Shown here in pieces: positions 28,683 through 37,510 of a stretch of 54,894 bases of DNA. The translations under genes and the position numbers were made by a program. The stretch covers positions 1 through 54,894 of the forward strand of contig NZ_BASE01000091.1 in assembly GCF_000813125.1 (NCBI RefSeq), written 5' to 3'. The stretch comes from Mesobacillus selenatarsenatis SF-1 (lineage in GTDB: Bacteria > Bacillota > Bacilli > Bacillales > Cytobacillaceae). The first letter of the stretch is position 1, and each line of letters opens with the position of its first letter. The notes beneath the pieces were generated by a model. That model was not told the DNA's origin. It was given only the letters and a program-made list of their open reading frames with translations, and did not search any database.

Positions 28683-29921
28683 ATGAAAGATTTATTGAGG
28701 AAGTGGAATCAAGTAAGTTTGGTGAAACAGATCATTGCTGGTTTGTTGGTTGGTATTATCCTTGCTTTATCCATCCCGGAACTAGCAAAGCCGGTTGCTA
28801 TTTTTGGATCTTTATTTGTAAGTGCCTTGAAGGCGGTTGCTCCTGTATTGGTATTATTCCTGGTTATGTCGGCGATTGCGCAGCATAAACGCGGACAAAA
28901 AACAAACATGAAAACGATTATTTCTTTATATCTTCTAGGAACATTTGCTGCCGGACTTATTGCGGTCATTGCTAGTTTTATGTTCCCGGTAAGTTTGAAG
29001 CTGACAACAGGTGCTGAGGGCCTGACGCCTCCTGGAAGTATAGTTGAGGTTCTTAGAACGGTATTGCTTAACATTGTCGATAATCCTGTTAATGCTATTA
29101 TGAATGCTAATTATATCGGTATTTTAGCCTGGGCAGTCTTAGTCGGCCTTGCTCTTAAGAATGCGTCTGATTCAACAAAAACAGTGATTGGGAATTTATC
29201 CGATGCCATGTCCAAAATTGTCACTTGGGTGATAAAATTCGCTCCACTTGGCATCATGGGCCTTGTATTTGAATCGATTACAACAAACGGACTTAGCTCT
29301 TTGCTTGGCTATGGAAAACTACTTGCCGTCCTGATTGGCTGCATGCTTGTTGTGGCCCTTGTAGTCAATCCACTCATCGTATTCACTCAAATAAGGCAAA
29401 ATCCATATCCGCTTGTCTTCAAATGTTTAAAGGAAAGTGGTATTACAGCATTCTTTACACGCAGTTCAGCTTCAAATATCCCTGTTAATATTAAAATATG
29501 TGAAGATTTAGGATTGGACAAGGATTCATATTCTGTTTCCATTCCATTAGGCGCAACCATCAATATGGCTGGAGCTGCCGTGACGATTACTGTTATGACA
29601 ATGGCTGCTGTCCATACACTTGGCATTCAGGTTGACATTCCTACTGCCATTCTTCTAAGTGTTATGGCTGCCATCAGCGCTGCAGGTGCTTCAGGTGTTG
29701 CAGGCGGATCACTGCTGCTGATTCCTCTCGCATCCAGCTTGTTCGGCATCCCAAATGATGTCGCCATGCAGGTAGTTGCTGTAGGTTTTATCATCGGTGT
29801 TTTACAGGATTCTTTTGAGACAGCCCTTAACTCATCGACAGACGTATTATATACGGCTGCAGTAGAATTTAAGAAATGGCGCCAGGAAGGAAAAGTCATC
29901 GCAATCAAAAAAGCATCATAA
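28683..29921 (+). CDS. sstT: Serine/threonine:sodium symporter
   Basis: This 412-residue transporter of the dicarboxylate/amino acid:cation symporter family imports serine and threonine with sodium. It has eight or so membrane helices and two re-entrant loops. The loops carry [18 protein letters not shown] and [16 protein letters not shown], both typical of SstT. A late [18 protein letters not shown] lines the substrate site. The length is usual for SstT. ATG 28683 is six bases from GGGGGAG; upstream in-frame starts overlap that site. It has its own promoter and terminator. Confidence 0.93.
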   Translation: MKDLLRKWNQVSLVKQIIAGLLVGIILALSIPELAKPVAIFGSLFVSALKAVAPVLVLFLVMSAIAQHKRGQKTNMKTIISLYLLGTFAAGLIAVIASFMFPVSLKLTTGAEGLTPPGSIVEVLRTVLLNIVDNPVNAIMNANYIGILAWAVLVGLALKNASDSTKTVIGNLSDAMSKIVTWVIKFAPLGIMGLVFESITTNGLSSLLGYGKLLAVLIGCMLVVALVVNPLIVFTQIRQNPYPLVFKCLKESGITAFFTRSSASNIPVNIKICEDLGLDKDSYSVSIPLGATINMAGAAVTITVMTMAAVHTLGIQVDIPTAILLSVMAAISAAGASGVAGGSLLLIPLASSLFGIPNDVAMQVVAVGFIIGVLQDSFETALNSSTDVLYTAAVEFKKWRQEGKVIAIKKAS

Positions 29922-29975
29922 TTTGGTCAGAATAAAGGTGACTGCTAATCTGATCAGTATTTCATATGCATAAGG

Positions 29976-30006
29976 AAGCAGGAACTCAATAGGTTCCTGC
30001 TTTTCC
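29976..30006 (+). terminator. Terminator after sstT
   Basis: AAGCAGGAAC pairs perfectly with GTTCCTGCTT, seven-base loop, then TTCC. Confidence 0.8.
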
Positions 30007-30093
30007 GCTTGTAAAGACTATCCCGTCTGTAATACTTTTTGCAGTCTTTTTAAAGGACGTACCTTTTGTCTTCATTTTTCAATTTACTCAGTA

Positions 30094-30122
30094 TTGATAT
30101 TTTGAAAGTAATGTGGTAACAT
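30094..30122 (+). promoter_or_regulatory. Candidate promoter of the bicarbonate cassette
   Basis: TTGATA, 17-base spacer, TAACAT. Transcription from here would give a leader of about 200 bases. Confidence 0.55.
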
Positions 30123-30257
30123 TTCGTTAATTTAATAAATTAATCGAGAGATTTTCAATCACTTTATTTATACTAATAAGCTTTAGCATACCGGTTAAAT
30201 ATTTATTTGGCCGGATGAAAAAGCATTTTATTAAAAATAATAAAGATGATAATAAGT

Positions 30258-30312
30258 AAATCGATGTATTCCTTAAACTAGAATTTTAGCTTGAGGAATA
30301 GATCGATTTTTT
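30258..30312 (+). terminator. Leader terminator/attenuator before the DUF2294 gene
   Basis: AAATCGAT/ATCGATTT and inner ATTCCT/AGGAAT form a long stem ending in T6, only 20 bases before the start codon. A second fold (CATACCGG with CCGGATG, about 30189-30218) lies upstream. This is terminator-controlled leader architecture. Confidence 0.6.
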
Positions 30313-30328
30313 GTTTAGGGGGGATTAT

Positions 30329-30694
30329 ATGAACAAGTCGAAAGGTTCTATGGAGTCTGATATAAGCAAGGCGATAACTCAATGGGAAAAGGACTATCTT
30401 GGACGTGGCTCTGTTTCCGTTAAGGCAGATATATTGCGGGATATGGTCATCGTAAGTTTGCAAGGGGTCCTGACACCCGCAGAATATTCCGTTTGTGAAA
30501 CAAAAGAGGGAATGTTAACAGTAAAGAAAACCCGTTCAGAACTAGTGGAATCAGGTTTGGGAACCCTAAAAGAAATTATATTTGCGAACAGCGGGGAACA
30601 AGTGAAAAGTTTTCATACTGACATAAGCTCTCGAACAGGAGAACGCGTAATGGTATTCAAATTATATAACGACCTTGAGAAGAAATTTTTATGA
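30329..30694 (+). CDS. DUF2294 (YbcI-like) protein
   Basis: This 121-residue soluble protein belongs by pattern to DUF2294: an N-terminal helix (SDISKAITQWEKDYLGRGSVSVKADI), then DMVIVSLQGVLTPAE and a C-terminal TDISSRTGERVMVFKL. In Bacillus subtilis the DUF2294 protein YbcI lies, as I recall, in the operon with the DabA-like YbcC and the carbonic-anhydrase-like YbcF. Its molecular role is unknown. Here it precedes a bicarbonate transporter gene, in keeping with a link to inorganic carbon. AGGGGGGAT precedes ATG 30329; an earlier in-frame ATG overlaps that site. A strong terminator separates it from the next gene. Confidence 0.75.
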   Translation: MNKSKGSMESDISKAITQWEKDYLGRGSVSVKADILRDMVIVSLQGVLTPAEYSVCETKEGMLTVKKTRSELVESGLGTLKEIIFANSGEQVKSFHTDISSRTGERVMVFKLYNDLEKKFL

Positions 30695-30740
30695 TAATAG
30701 AGGGAGATCTTTAATAGCATGTTGCCAGTTAAAGATAAAC

Positions 30741-30798
30741 CGACAATTCAGTTCAGCGGCCTAACCGCTTGAACTCTGGAATTGTCGGTTTTTTTTAT
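30741..30798 (+). terminator. Terminator between the DUF2294 and sbtA-like genes
   Basis: A long imperfect stem has ACCGACAATTC against GAATTGTCGGT, with an inner GCGG/CCGC, and ends in T8. Read-through or a second promoter would be needed for the transporter gene. Confidence 0.85.
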
Positions 30799-30824
30799 TG
30801 AAAAAATTAAAAGGAGGCAGCTGA

Positions 30825-31832
30825 ATGAACGAAATAATACTTCAGAATTTATTATCACCCGTTGTGTTGTTCTTTGTACTAGGCATTATTGCGGCAATCG
30901 TAAAATCAGATTTGAAGTTTCCCAATGGTTTAAGTGAAGGCCTAAGCATTTACTTATTAATTGCCATTGGAATAAAAGGAGGCATTGAACTTTCGCATTA
31001 CTCAATTGAATCTGTACTGGCACCAATCCTGGGAGCATTATTTTTGGGAATAATCATTCCCTTTATTACGCTGGCTCTCATGAGAGTAATAAAAATGGAC
31101 CTTAAAAACTCTATAGGGTTAGCAGCCACTTATGGGTCCATCAGTATAGTTACCTATGGAGCTGCCATTACATTTCTTGATGAGAACGGTATTTCTTATG
31201 AAGGGTTTATGAATGCTCTGGTTGTTTTAATGGAGAGTCCGGCAATTCTGGTTTCTTTACTGTTATTAAAAATTGCTGAGAGCAAAAGAGATCTTACGCT
31301 TTATTCTACCCGGAATTTAGGCTTTATCCCTTCATCCATAAATTTAATAGATAAAGAAGTGCTAAGGGAAAGCATTTTTGGAAAAAGTATTTTGCTTCTT
31401 GTTGGCAGCCTGTTAATAGGCTGGGCGCTTGGGGACAATGCAGTCCCAATGGTTAAGCCTTTATTTATAGACTTATACAGCAGTGTATTAATTCTTTTCC
31501 TGTTAAATATGGGATTGATTGCGGGAAAACGCCTGCCAGAGGTTAAAAAGCACGGGTTGAAATTACTGGCATTTGGTTTGTTTACTCCCCTTTTATTTGG
31601 CAGTTTAGGCGTTCTCGTAGGTGATCTTGTTGGCTTGTCTTTAGGGGGAGTTACATTAATGGGAGTATTGGCTGGAAGTGCTTCATACATTGCTGCACCC
31701 GCAGCCCTAAAAACTTCAGTGCCAGAAGCAAATCCATCCATATACTTGGGTTTATCATTAGGAGTCACTTTTCCATTTAACTTAATAATTGGAATACCCG
31801 CCTATTATGAAATAGCAAAATGGATACAGTAA
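30825..31832 (+). CDS. sbtA: SbtA-like sodium-dependent bicarbonate transporter
   Basis: This 335-residue membrane protein with about ten hydrophobic helices has the internal two-fold layout of the SbtA family (formerly DUF897). Each half has helices flanking a glycine-rich broken helix: IGIKGGIEL and AATYGSISIVTYG in the first, LAGSASYIAAPAAL in the second. The cytoplasmic linker is about residues 150-185. SbtA proteins import bicarbonate with sodium in cyanobacteria and occur in some heterotrophs. AAAGGAGG precedes ATG 30825. The carbonic-anhydrase-like gene follows after 13 bases, so the pair is one unit. The assignment to bicarbonate is from the family and context. Confidence 0.85.
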   Translation: MNEIILQNLLSPVVLFFVLGIIAAIVKSDLKFPNGLSEGLSIYLLIAIGIKGGIELSHYSIESVLAPILGALFLGIIIPFITLALMRVIKMDLKNSIGLAATYGSISIVTYGAAITFLDENGISYEGFMNALVVLMESPAILVSLLLLKIAESKRDLTLYSTRNLGFIPSSINLIDKEVLRESIFGKSILLLVGSLLIGWALGDNAVPMVKPLFIDLYSSVLILFLLNMGLIAGKRLPEVKKHGLKLLAFGLFTPLLFGSLGVLVGDLVGLSLGGVTLMGVLAGSASYIAAPAALKTSVPEANPSIYLGLSLGVTFPFNLIIGIPAYYEIAKWIQ

Positions 31833-31845
31833 AGGAGAGGTTTTC

Positions 31846-32328
31846 ATGTCAACAGTAAAAAGTTCAGCAACGAAAAAAACAATAATCATAACAGGTGTTA
31901 ATGAGGCGATTTATCCTTTATTTCCAGAAATAACATATAAAAAGAATAAAGATATGATGATTCTTAACAGTTTTGGGGCAGTTATTACTCAACCCTATGG
32001 CTGCTTGATTCGAAATATCATTCTAGCGATCTATAATGAAATGGTGGAAGAAATCTTTATAATAGGTGAAATGGAAAGTAAAGAAGTCAAACTAAATATG
32101 TCAGATAAAATAAAGGAACATGGAGTTTCAGAAGATATAATCAAGACAATTAACTACATTGATGTTGTGGAGCATGACGTAATCAACTGGTTAACAGGAC
32201 CACAAAATATTGAAGATGTCATTAAGAAGAATAAAGACTTAATACAAGGCCATCCATTAATTCCAAAATCAATACCTGTCCATGCTTATATTGCCAATCC
32301 AGAGACCGGGGAGTATTTTCCGGTTTAA
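31846..32328 (+). CDS. Beta-carbonic-anhydrase-like pseudoenzyme
   Basis: This 160-residue protein follows the beta-carbonic anhydrase fold pattern of the small Firmicute type (YtiB/YbcF-like): FGAVITQPYGCLIRNIILAIYN, then EEIFIIG, a helical linker and the closing HPLIPKSIPVHAYIANPETG. All catalytic positions are changed. The CxDxR zinc/dyad motif is GVNEA (residues 17-21) and the HxxC motif is EMES (75-78), so it should bind no catalytic zinc. AAAGGAGAGG precedes ATG 31846. Being coupled to the SbtA-like gene, it may act as a regulator or partner of the transporter, as SbtB does in cyanobacteria, although SbtB is a PII protein and unrelated. That role is inference. Confidence 0.75.
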   Translation: MSTVKSSATKKTIIITGVNEAIYPLFPEITYKKNKDMMILNSFGAVITQPYGCLIRNIILAIYNEMVEEIFIIGEMESKEVKLNMSDKIKEHGVSEDIIKTINYIDVVEHDVINWLTGPQNIEDVIKKNKDLIQGHPLIPKSIPVHAYIANPETGEYFPV

Positions 32329-32400
32329 GAGAAGGGAAGCTAATCATTTTTAAAACAGGAAATAGTGCCTTTAATGAAGTACGATTGTTAATTTTACCTC

Positions 32401-32505
32401 TTTATTGGCGAAAAATAAAATTTATCGACCACATTTTAAGATATATCAACGGATTTTTGATTTTATCGACCACATTTTAAAATATATCGACCAAATTAAC
32501 TGAAG
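32401..32505. repeat. 20/21-bp tandem repeat element, copy 1
   Basis: After TTTATTGGCGAAAA, units begin at 32423, 32444, 32464 and 32485 (spacing 21, 20, 21). The consensus begins TATCGACCACATTTTA; the second unit is a variant starting TATCAACGGATT. The same layout recurs at 45330. Confidence 0.85.
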
Positions 32506-32635
32506 GGAGAGCTCAGCAACGATTCTCCTTTTAAAATGAAAAAAAGTTGAAAAAGGCGTGAAGATGATTTACTATCAATTCATAACACGATATATTGTGT
32601 TAGATGAATAGTTTCATAACTAAATATTGAAATTA

Positions 32636-32797
32636 CCGGTAAGTATGGTGTCTGAACAAGACTTAATAGGGAATCTGGTGAGAATCCAGAACTGTTCCCG
32701 CAACTGTAAGTGCTGACGAAATAAGGATGAACCACTGTCTAAAAAATAGATGGGAAGGCCTTAAAGTAGGGTGAAGCACAAGTCAGGAGACCTGCCA
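32636..32797 (+). ncRNA. Adenosylcobalamin (B12) riboswitch
   Basis: The conserved aptamer features are present in order: GGTG near 32647, GGGAATCTGGTG, CCCGCAACTGTAA, CCACTG, GGGAAGG and the B12 box AGTCAGGAGACCTGCC at 32781-32796. A terminator at 32909 forms the expression platform. With B12 bound, transcription should stop before the thioesterase-nrdAB operon. Confidence 0.93.
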
Positions 32798-32908
32798 TAT
32801 TTATTCGTGTTATCTTCTTCGGGAATTGGGAAGGTATTACGGGGATCAATTGGTAGACTCATGCTTTTTTGCTGCTTCATATGAGCCGATAATAGATCAA
32901 CGTTACTT

Positions 32909-32935
32909 AAACCCATCTTTCGAGATGGGTTTTTC
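32909..32935 (+). terminator. Riboswitch expression-platform terminator
   Basis: ACCCATCT and AGATGGGT form a perfect stem with a TTCG loop, then T5. It lies 37 bases before the first gene of the operon. Confidence 0.85.
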
Positions 32936-32971
32936 TCATTTTTCAGGGAGGTTTTCAGAGAGGAGTCAGGA

Positions 32972-33481
32972 ATGGAAGGATTATCAGCAAATGTATCGAG
33001 GACATTTCAGAACAGGCTCGTCCTGCCGCCGGATACAAACCATCTAGGCACGATTTTTGGCGGAACCGTGCTGAGCTATATTGATGAAATTGCCGCAATA
33101 GCAGCGATGAAACACAGCAGGAGAGCTGTTGTCACCGCATCGATTGACTCGGTTAACTTTTTGTCTTCCGCAGTAGTGGGCGATATTTTAACACTAGAAG
33201 CGGTCGTCATTTCAACAGGCAGGACGTCGATGGAAGTGTTTGTGAAAGTGGAAAGTGAAAACTTGAAAACTAGCAGAAAAACGCTGACGACCACTTCGAT
33301 TCTTACCATGGTCGCGAAGGATGACAACGGTGCACCTGTACCGGTTGCGAAGGTCATTCCCGAAAATGATGAAGAACGACAGATGTTCAAAACTGCCGAT
33401 ATGAGGAGACAGCGGAGGCTGGAAATGAGAAAAAGTAATCAAGTTGGAGGGATAATTGATGAGTATCCAAGTAAAGGATGA
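32972..33481 (+). CDS. Hotdog-fold acyl-CoA thioesterase
   Basis: This 169-residue protein has the single hotdog domain of YkhA/YciA-type acyl-CoA thioesterases: DTNHLGTIFGGTVLSYIDEIAAIAA with the catalytic Asn/Asp/Gly region, then TASIDSVNFLSSAVVGDILTLEA and a late TTTSILTMVAKD strand. It should release CoA from fatty acyl-CoA in the cytoplasm. GAGGAG precedes ATG 32972. The 3' end overlaps nrdA by 23 bases, so it is the first gene of a B12-riboswitch-controlled reductase operon. Why a thioesterase is placed here is not obvious; it may matter in propionyl- or methylmalonyl-CoA handling when B12 is short, which is speculation. Confidence 0.85.
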   Translation: MEGLSANVSRTFQNRLVLPPDTNHLGTIFGGTVLSYIDEIAAIAAMKHSRRAVVTASIDSVNFLSSAVVGDILTLEAVVISTGRTSMEVFVKVESENLKTSRKTLTTTSILTMVAKDDNGAPVPVAKVIPENDEERQMFKTADMRRQRRLEMRKSNQVGGIIDEYPSKG

Positions 33482-35690
33482 AAATGTAGCCAAACTGATT
33501 GCAGAAATAGAGTCTTCGTTCCCTGAATTGGACTTTCAATCGTTCAAAGAGAAGGTGGACCAAGCACTTGAAGTGAAGGATATGACGGATGACCAGGTTG
33601 AAAACATGCTAATTCTGACTGCAGTTGAAAGAATTAGCAGGAACGAACCTGAATGGACATATGTGGCTGAGGGTTTTTATCTGAAAAAATTATACAAACT
33701 AAGCGCAAACTTTCGTAATACAAAAATAGAATCTGGTTACGGTTCTTTCTACGAACTGTTCAATAGCTTAATAGAAATTGGAATTTATGACAGTAAAGTT
33801 TTAACATCCTACTCCCGCACAGAAATAGATCACTTGGAGAAAGTCATTGATCCCGAAAGAGACAAGCTGTTTACTTACATAGGCCTTGTGACCATGGCGG
33901 AAAGATATCTGGCACGCACACAAAATGGCGATTTTGCCGAACTGCCACAGGAGCGGTTCATGATGATTGCCATGACGTTGCTGGCTGAAGAACCAAAGGA
34001 AATACGGCTTCAGTTAGTGGAAGAGGCATATTGGGCGCTTTCCAATCTATATATGACAGTCGCCACACCGACATTATCGAATGCTGGCAAGAGCTATGGC
34101 CAATTATCGAGCTGCTTTATTGATACAGTTGCTGATGATTTGAGAAGTATTTACGATTGTAATACAGATATATCCACCTTGAGCAAGAATGGCGGCGGTA
34201 TTGGCGTATATCTTGGCAAAATCAGAAGCCGCGGCAGTGATATCAAGGGTTTTAAAGGGGTCAGTTCCGGAGTCATTCCCTGGATGAAGCAGCTGAATAA
34301 CACCGCTGTTTCTGTTGATCAATTAGGGCAGCGCCAGGGTGCAATTGCTGTTTACCTCGATGTGTGGCATAAAGATATCTTCCCGTTCCTTGATGCAAAA
34401 TTGAACAATGGAGACGAGCGCCAGCGGACGCATGATTTATTCACTGGCATATGCATCCCCGATTTATTTATGGAACAAGTTGAAAAAAGAGGCGACTGGT
34501 ATCTGTTCGACCCACATGAAGTAAGGAGGATCATGGGATTTTCGCTTGAAGATTATTTCGATGAGGAGAAGGGGGCTGGCTCTTTTCGTGAAAAATATTG
34601 GGCCTGCGTCAACCATCCTGGTTTGTCACATGAGGTGGTCCCTGCCATTGAAATCTTTAAATCGATCATGATTTCTCAGCTTGAAACCGGAACACCTTAC
34701 ATGTTTTACAGGGATCAGGTCAACAGGCTCAATGCCAACCACCATAAAGGGATGATTTACTGCAGCAATCTTTGCACGGAAATCACACAGAATATGAGCC
34801 CTACCCTCCTTGAAGAAGAAACAGTGCAGGACGGAAAGATTTTAATCTATAAAAAACCGGGTGACTTTGTCGTCTGCAACTTGTCCTCCATTTCTTTAGC
34901 AAAAAGTGTGATGGATGATGTCCTTGATAGAGTGATAAAGATCCAGGTTAGGATGCTGGATAATGTCATTGATATCAATGACATTCCTGTCCTCCAGGCC
35001 CAAATTACCAACAAGAACTACAGGGGAATCGGACTGGGAACATTCGGCTGGCACCACCTGCTTGCTCTTAAAGGAATCAAATGGGAGAGCGAAGAAGCGG
35101 TTGAGTATTGTGATAGTCTCTATGAAAATATCGCCTTTTTAACCATCAATGCAAGCCTCGAGCTGGCAAAAGAAAAAGGGGCATATCCTTATTTCGAAGG
35201 TTCGGACTGGTCGACAGGACAATTTTTCGAAAAGAGACAATACACAGGTGGAAGCTGGGAGGACCTTGCTGTGGGAGTGAAGCAGCATGGGATTCGGAAC
35301 GGGTACCTGATGGCAGTAGCGCCAAACTCTTCGACTTCAATTCTAGCAGGTTCAACAGCAAGCATTGACCCAATTTTCAGGCTTGAATATTCCGAGGAGA
35401 AGAAGGATTATAAGATTCCTGTGACCGCACCGGATTTATCAGCCGAAACCATGTGGTTCTATAAGACAGCATACAACACGGACCAGCACTGGAGCATCAG
35501 GCAGAATGCACGTCGCCAGCGACATATCGACCAAGCCATTTCGTTTAATTTTTATGTGACAAACAATATTAAGGCAAAAGCGCTGCTGGAGCTGCATATG
35601 GATGCCTGGAAATCCGGATTGAAAACGACGTATTATGTCCGCTCAACATCCAGCAGTGAGATTGACGAATGTGAGAGCTGCCATAGTTAA
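33459..35690 (+). CDS. nrdA: Class I ribonucleotide reductase, alpha subunit
   Basis: This 743-residue catalytic subunit reduces ribonucleotides to deoxyribonucleotides. Expected residues are present: the first redox cysteine in LSSCFID, the NLCTE segment with the active-site Asn-Cys-Glu, the second cysteine in VVCNLSSIS, the substrate phosphate region APNSSTSILAGSTASI and the radical-transfer tyrosine pair in TYYVRST. The C-terminal CESC shuttle closes the protein. The ATP-cone at the N-terminus is not evident. ATG 33459 has GGAGGG seven bases upstream and overlaps the thioesterase gene. The riboswitch upstream suggests the cell has a B12-dependent reductase elsewhere. Class Ia/Ib subtype is not certain. 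Confidence 0.93.
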   Translation: MSIQVKDENVAKLIAEIESSFPELDFQSFKEKVDQALEVKDMTDDQVENMLILTAVERISRNEPEWTYVAEGFYLKKLYKLSANFRNTKIESGYGSFYELFNSLIEIGIYDSKVLTSYSRTEIDHLEKVIDPERDKLFTYIGLVTMAERYLARTQNGDFAELPQERFMMIAMTLLAEEPKEIRLQLVEEAYWALSNLYMTVATPTLSNAGKSYGQLSSCFIDTVADDLRSIYDCNTDISTLSKNGGGIGVYLGKIRSRGSDIKGFKGVSSGVIPWMKQLNNTAVSVDQLGQRQGAIAVYLDVWHKDIFPFLDAKLNNGDERQRTHDLFTGICIPDLFMEQVEKRGDWYLFDPHEVRRIMGFSLEDYFDEEKGAGSFREKYWACVNHPGLSHEVVPAIEIFKSIMISQLETGTPYMFYRDQVNRLNANHHKGMIYCSNLCTEITQNMSPTLLEEETVQDGKILIYKKPGDFVVCNLSSISLAKSVMDDVLDRVIKIQVRMLDNVIDINDIPVLQAQITNKNYRGIGLGTFGWHHLLALKGIKWESEEAVEYCDSLYENIAFLTINASLELAKEKGAYPYFEGSDWSTGQFFEKRQYTGGSWEDLAVGVKQHGIRNGYLMAVAPNSSTSILAGSTASIDPIFRLEYSEEKKDYKIPVTAPDLSAETMWFYKTAYNTDQHWSIRQNARRQRHIDQAISFNFYVTNNIKAKALLELHMDAWKSGLKTTYYVRSTSSSEIDECESCHS

Positions 35691-35709
35691 GAGGAAAGGA
35701 CGGATAAGA

Positions 35710-36747
35710 ATGACACAATTGAAGAAAAGAACTCTTGTAGACGCCGATGCTCCTAATGCTTCGACTGCTATTATAAATGGCCGGAGCTCAAATATATTAA
35801 ACTGGGATGATGTTCGCTTCCCTTGGGCGTATCCAAAATATAAGAGAATGCTGGGGAATTTCTGGACTCCTTTTGAGATCAATATGTCAAAGGACATTAA
35901 ACAATTCCCCATGCTTTCCGAAAAGGAACAGGATGCCTTTTTAAAAATCATCGGGCTGCTGGCACTCCTTGACAGCATTCAAACTGACTATGCAGGTAAA
36001 GTTGCCGATTATCTCACCGACTCCAGCTTAAATGCACTGATGATCATTTTGGCTCAGCAGGAAGTAATCCATAATCATTCCTACAGCTATGTGCTGTCAA
36101 GCATCGTAACCAAATCAAAGCAGCAGGAAGTGTTCGACTATTGGAGGACAGAACCAATCCTGCGCAAGCGGAATGAATTTATAACGGATGGCTATAAAGG
36201 TTTCGCGGAAAATCCAAGCACTGAAAATCTATTGCATTCGATTGTCTATGATGTCATTCTTGAAGGCCTGTTTTTCTACTCGGGCTTTGCCTTCTTTTAT
36301 AACCTGGCCCGAAATCAGAAAATGGTCGGCACCAGCACGATGATTAACTACATCAACCGTGACGAACAGCTGCATGTGGGGTTATTCGAAAAGATTTTCA
36401 AAGAGATTCTGCATGAAAATCCCGAATACAACACAAAATCATTGAGGGAATTTGGTACCGCAGCCTTCCGGGAAGCGGCACGGCTGGAGATTGAGTGGGC
36501 AGATTATATAATCGGCAACGAGATCAATGGGCTGCTCATGTCAGACGTAGAAGCCTATATCAAGTTCATGGCAAACAAACGAGCAGAACAACTAGGCTTT
36601 CCTGCCCCATTCGAAGGACATCGGACCAATCCGTTAAGGTGGATTATCGCCTATCAGGAAGTTGACCTGGGCAAAACCGACTTCTTTGAGCAAAAATCAA
36701 GACAGTACACGAAAACATCCGCTGATAATGGGTTTGATGAACTATAA
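35710..36747 (+). CDS. nrdB: Class I ribonucleotide reductase, beta subunit
   Basis: This 345-residue radical-generating subunit has the dinuclear metal ligands D88, E118 and H121 (AQQEVIHNHSY). The later Glu and His ligands lie in VILEGLFFYSGF and RDEQLHVG. Tyr125, four residues after H121, matches the radical tyrosine. The Y and W of the electron path near the C-terminus are suggested by the terminal acidic DNGFDEL tail. AGGAAAGGA lies upstream of ATG 35710; an in-frame extension into nrdA has no signal. The gene is 19 bases after nrdA, so the two are one unit, closed by a strong terminator. Confidence 0.95.
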   Translation: MTQLKKRTLVDADAPNASTAIINGRSSNILNWDDVRFPWAYPKYKRMLGNFWTPFEINMSKDIKQFPMLSEKEQDAFLKIIGLLALLDSIQTDYAGKVADYLTDSSLNALMIILAQQEVIHNHSYSYVLSSIVTKSKQQEVFDYWRTEPILRKRNEFITDGYKGFAENPSTENLLHSIVYDVILEGLFFYSGFAFFYNLARNQKMVGTSTMINYINRDEQLHVGLFEKIFKEILHENPEYNTKSLREFGTAAFREAARLEIEWADYIIGNEINGLLMSDVEAYIKFMANKRAEQLGFPAPFEGHRTNPLRWIIAYQEVDLGKTDFFEQKSRQYTKTSADNGFDEL

Positions 36748-36787
36748 ATCTATTTTCGTTCATTTTATAAGTTTCACAACTATTGAT

Positions 36788-36829
36788 AAAATGGAAGCAT
36801 AGGGACGTTCCCTTTGCTTCCATTTTTTA
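36788..36829 (+). terminator. Terminator of the nrd operon
   Basis: AAAATGGAAGCA pairs perfectly with TGCTTCCATTTT, with an inner AGGGA/TCCCT pairing, then T-rich sequence. Confidence 0.88.
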
Positions 36830-36866
36830 TCGTCCACTATATTTCATTTGAAAGTAGGGCATCAGT

Positions 36867-37427
36867 ATGAATACGGAAAAAGAGAAGATGTTGGCTGGGG
36901 AAATGTACAATCCTGCTGACCCATTATTAGTTAAGGAACGTGAGGAAGCTAGACGAAAAGTTAGAATATATAATCAAACATTGGAAACCGAAGGGGAAAA
37001 ACGGATACAGTTATTAAAGGGATTACTCGGTTCAACTGGGGAAATCGTCGTTATGGAGCCGAATATCCGCTTTGATTACGGCTATAACACCCATGTGGGA
37101 GAGAACTTTTTTGCGAATTTCGATTGTACCATATTGGATGTTTGTGAAGTTCGCTTTGGCGACAATTGCATGCTGGCACCTGGCGTACAGATCTATACAG
37201 CCACACATCCACTTAATCCAACTGAACGGAATTCAGGCAGAGAATATGCCAAACCGATTACGTTTGGAAATAACGTCTGGATTGGCGGAAGTGCCATCAT
37301 AAACCCGGGGGTAACGGTGGGCGACAATGTCGTAATTGCATCAGGAGCAGTTGTTACGAAGGATGTGCCAGATAACGTTGTCGTTGGCGGCAATCCAGCG
37401 ATAGTTATTAAACAGATTGAACTTTAA
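36867..37427 (+). CDS. maa: Maltose/galactoside O-acetyltransferase
   Basis: This 186-residue left-handed beta-helix enzyme transfers acetyl from acetyl-CoA to a sugar hydroxyl. The N-terminal Mac domain reads [17 protein letters not shown]. Hexapeptide coils follow, with the catalytic histidine in YTATHPL and the CoA-binding [19 protein letters not shown]. The final [12 protein letters not shown] is typical of the Maa/LacA group. The ribosome binding site (AGTAGGGC) is weak but the start is the only good one. The amine oxidase gene follows 83 bases later on the same strand. The acceptor sugar is not certain. Confidence 0.88.
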   Translation: MNTEKEKMLAGEMYNPADPLLVKEREEARRKVRIYNQTLETEGEKRIQLLKGLLGSTGEIVVMEPNIRFDYGYNTHVGENFFANFDCTILDVCEVRFGDNCMLAPGVQIYTATHPLNPTERNSGREYAKPITFGNNVWIGGSAIINPGVTVGDNVVIASGAVVTKDVPDNVVVGGNPAIVIKQIEL

Positions 37428-37510
37428 GCTAGCTTGTTTTTGGACAGGAAGAAAAGTCTATATCAGGCCTGGCCCTGGGAGCGAAGTGTGAATGAATGGA
37501 GGAAACAAGA

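Noticed and set aside
28610..28888. Out-of-frame ORF over the start of sstT
   Set aside because: It overlaps sstT in another frame and has no homology pattern.
32826..33047. 73-aa frame across the riboswitch expression platform
   Set aside because: It spans the terminator and overlaps the thioesterase start; it is better explained as leader sequence.
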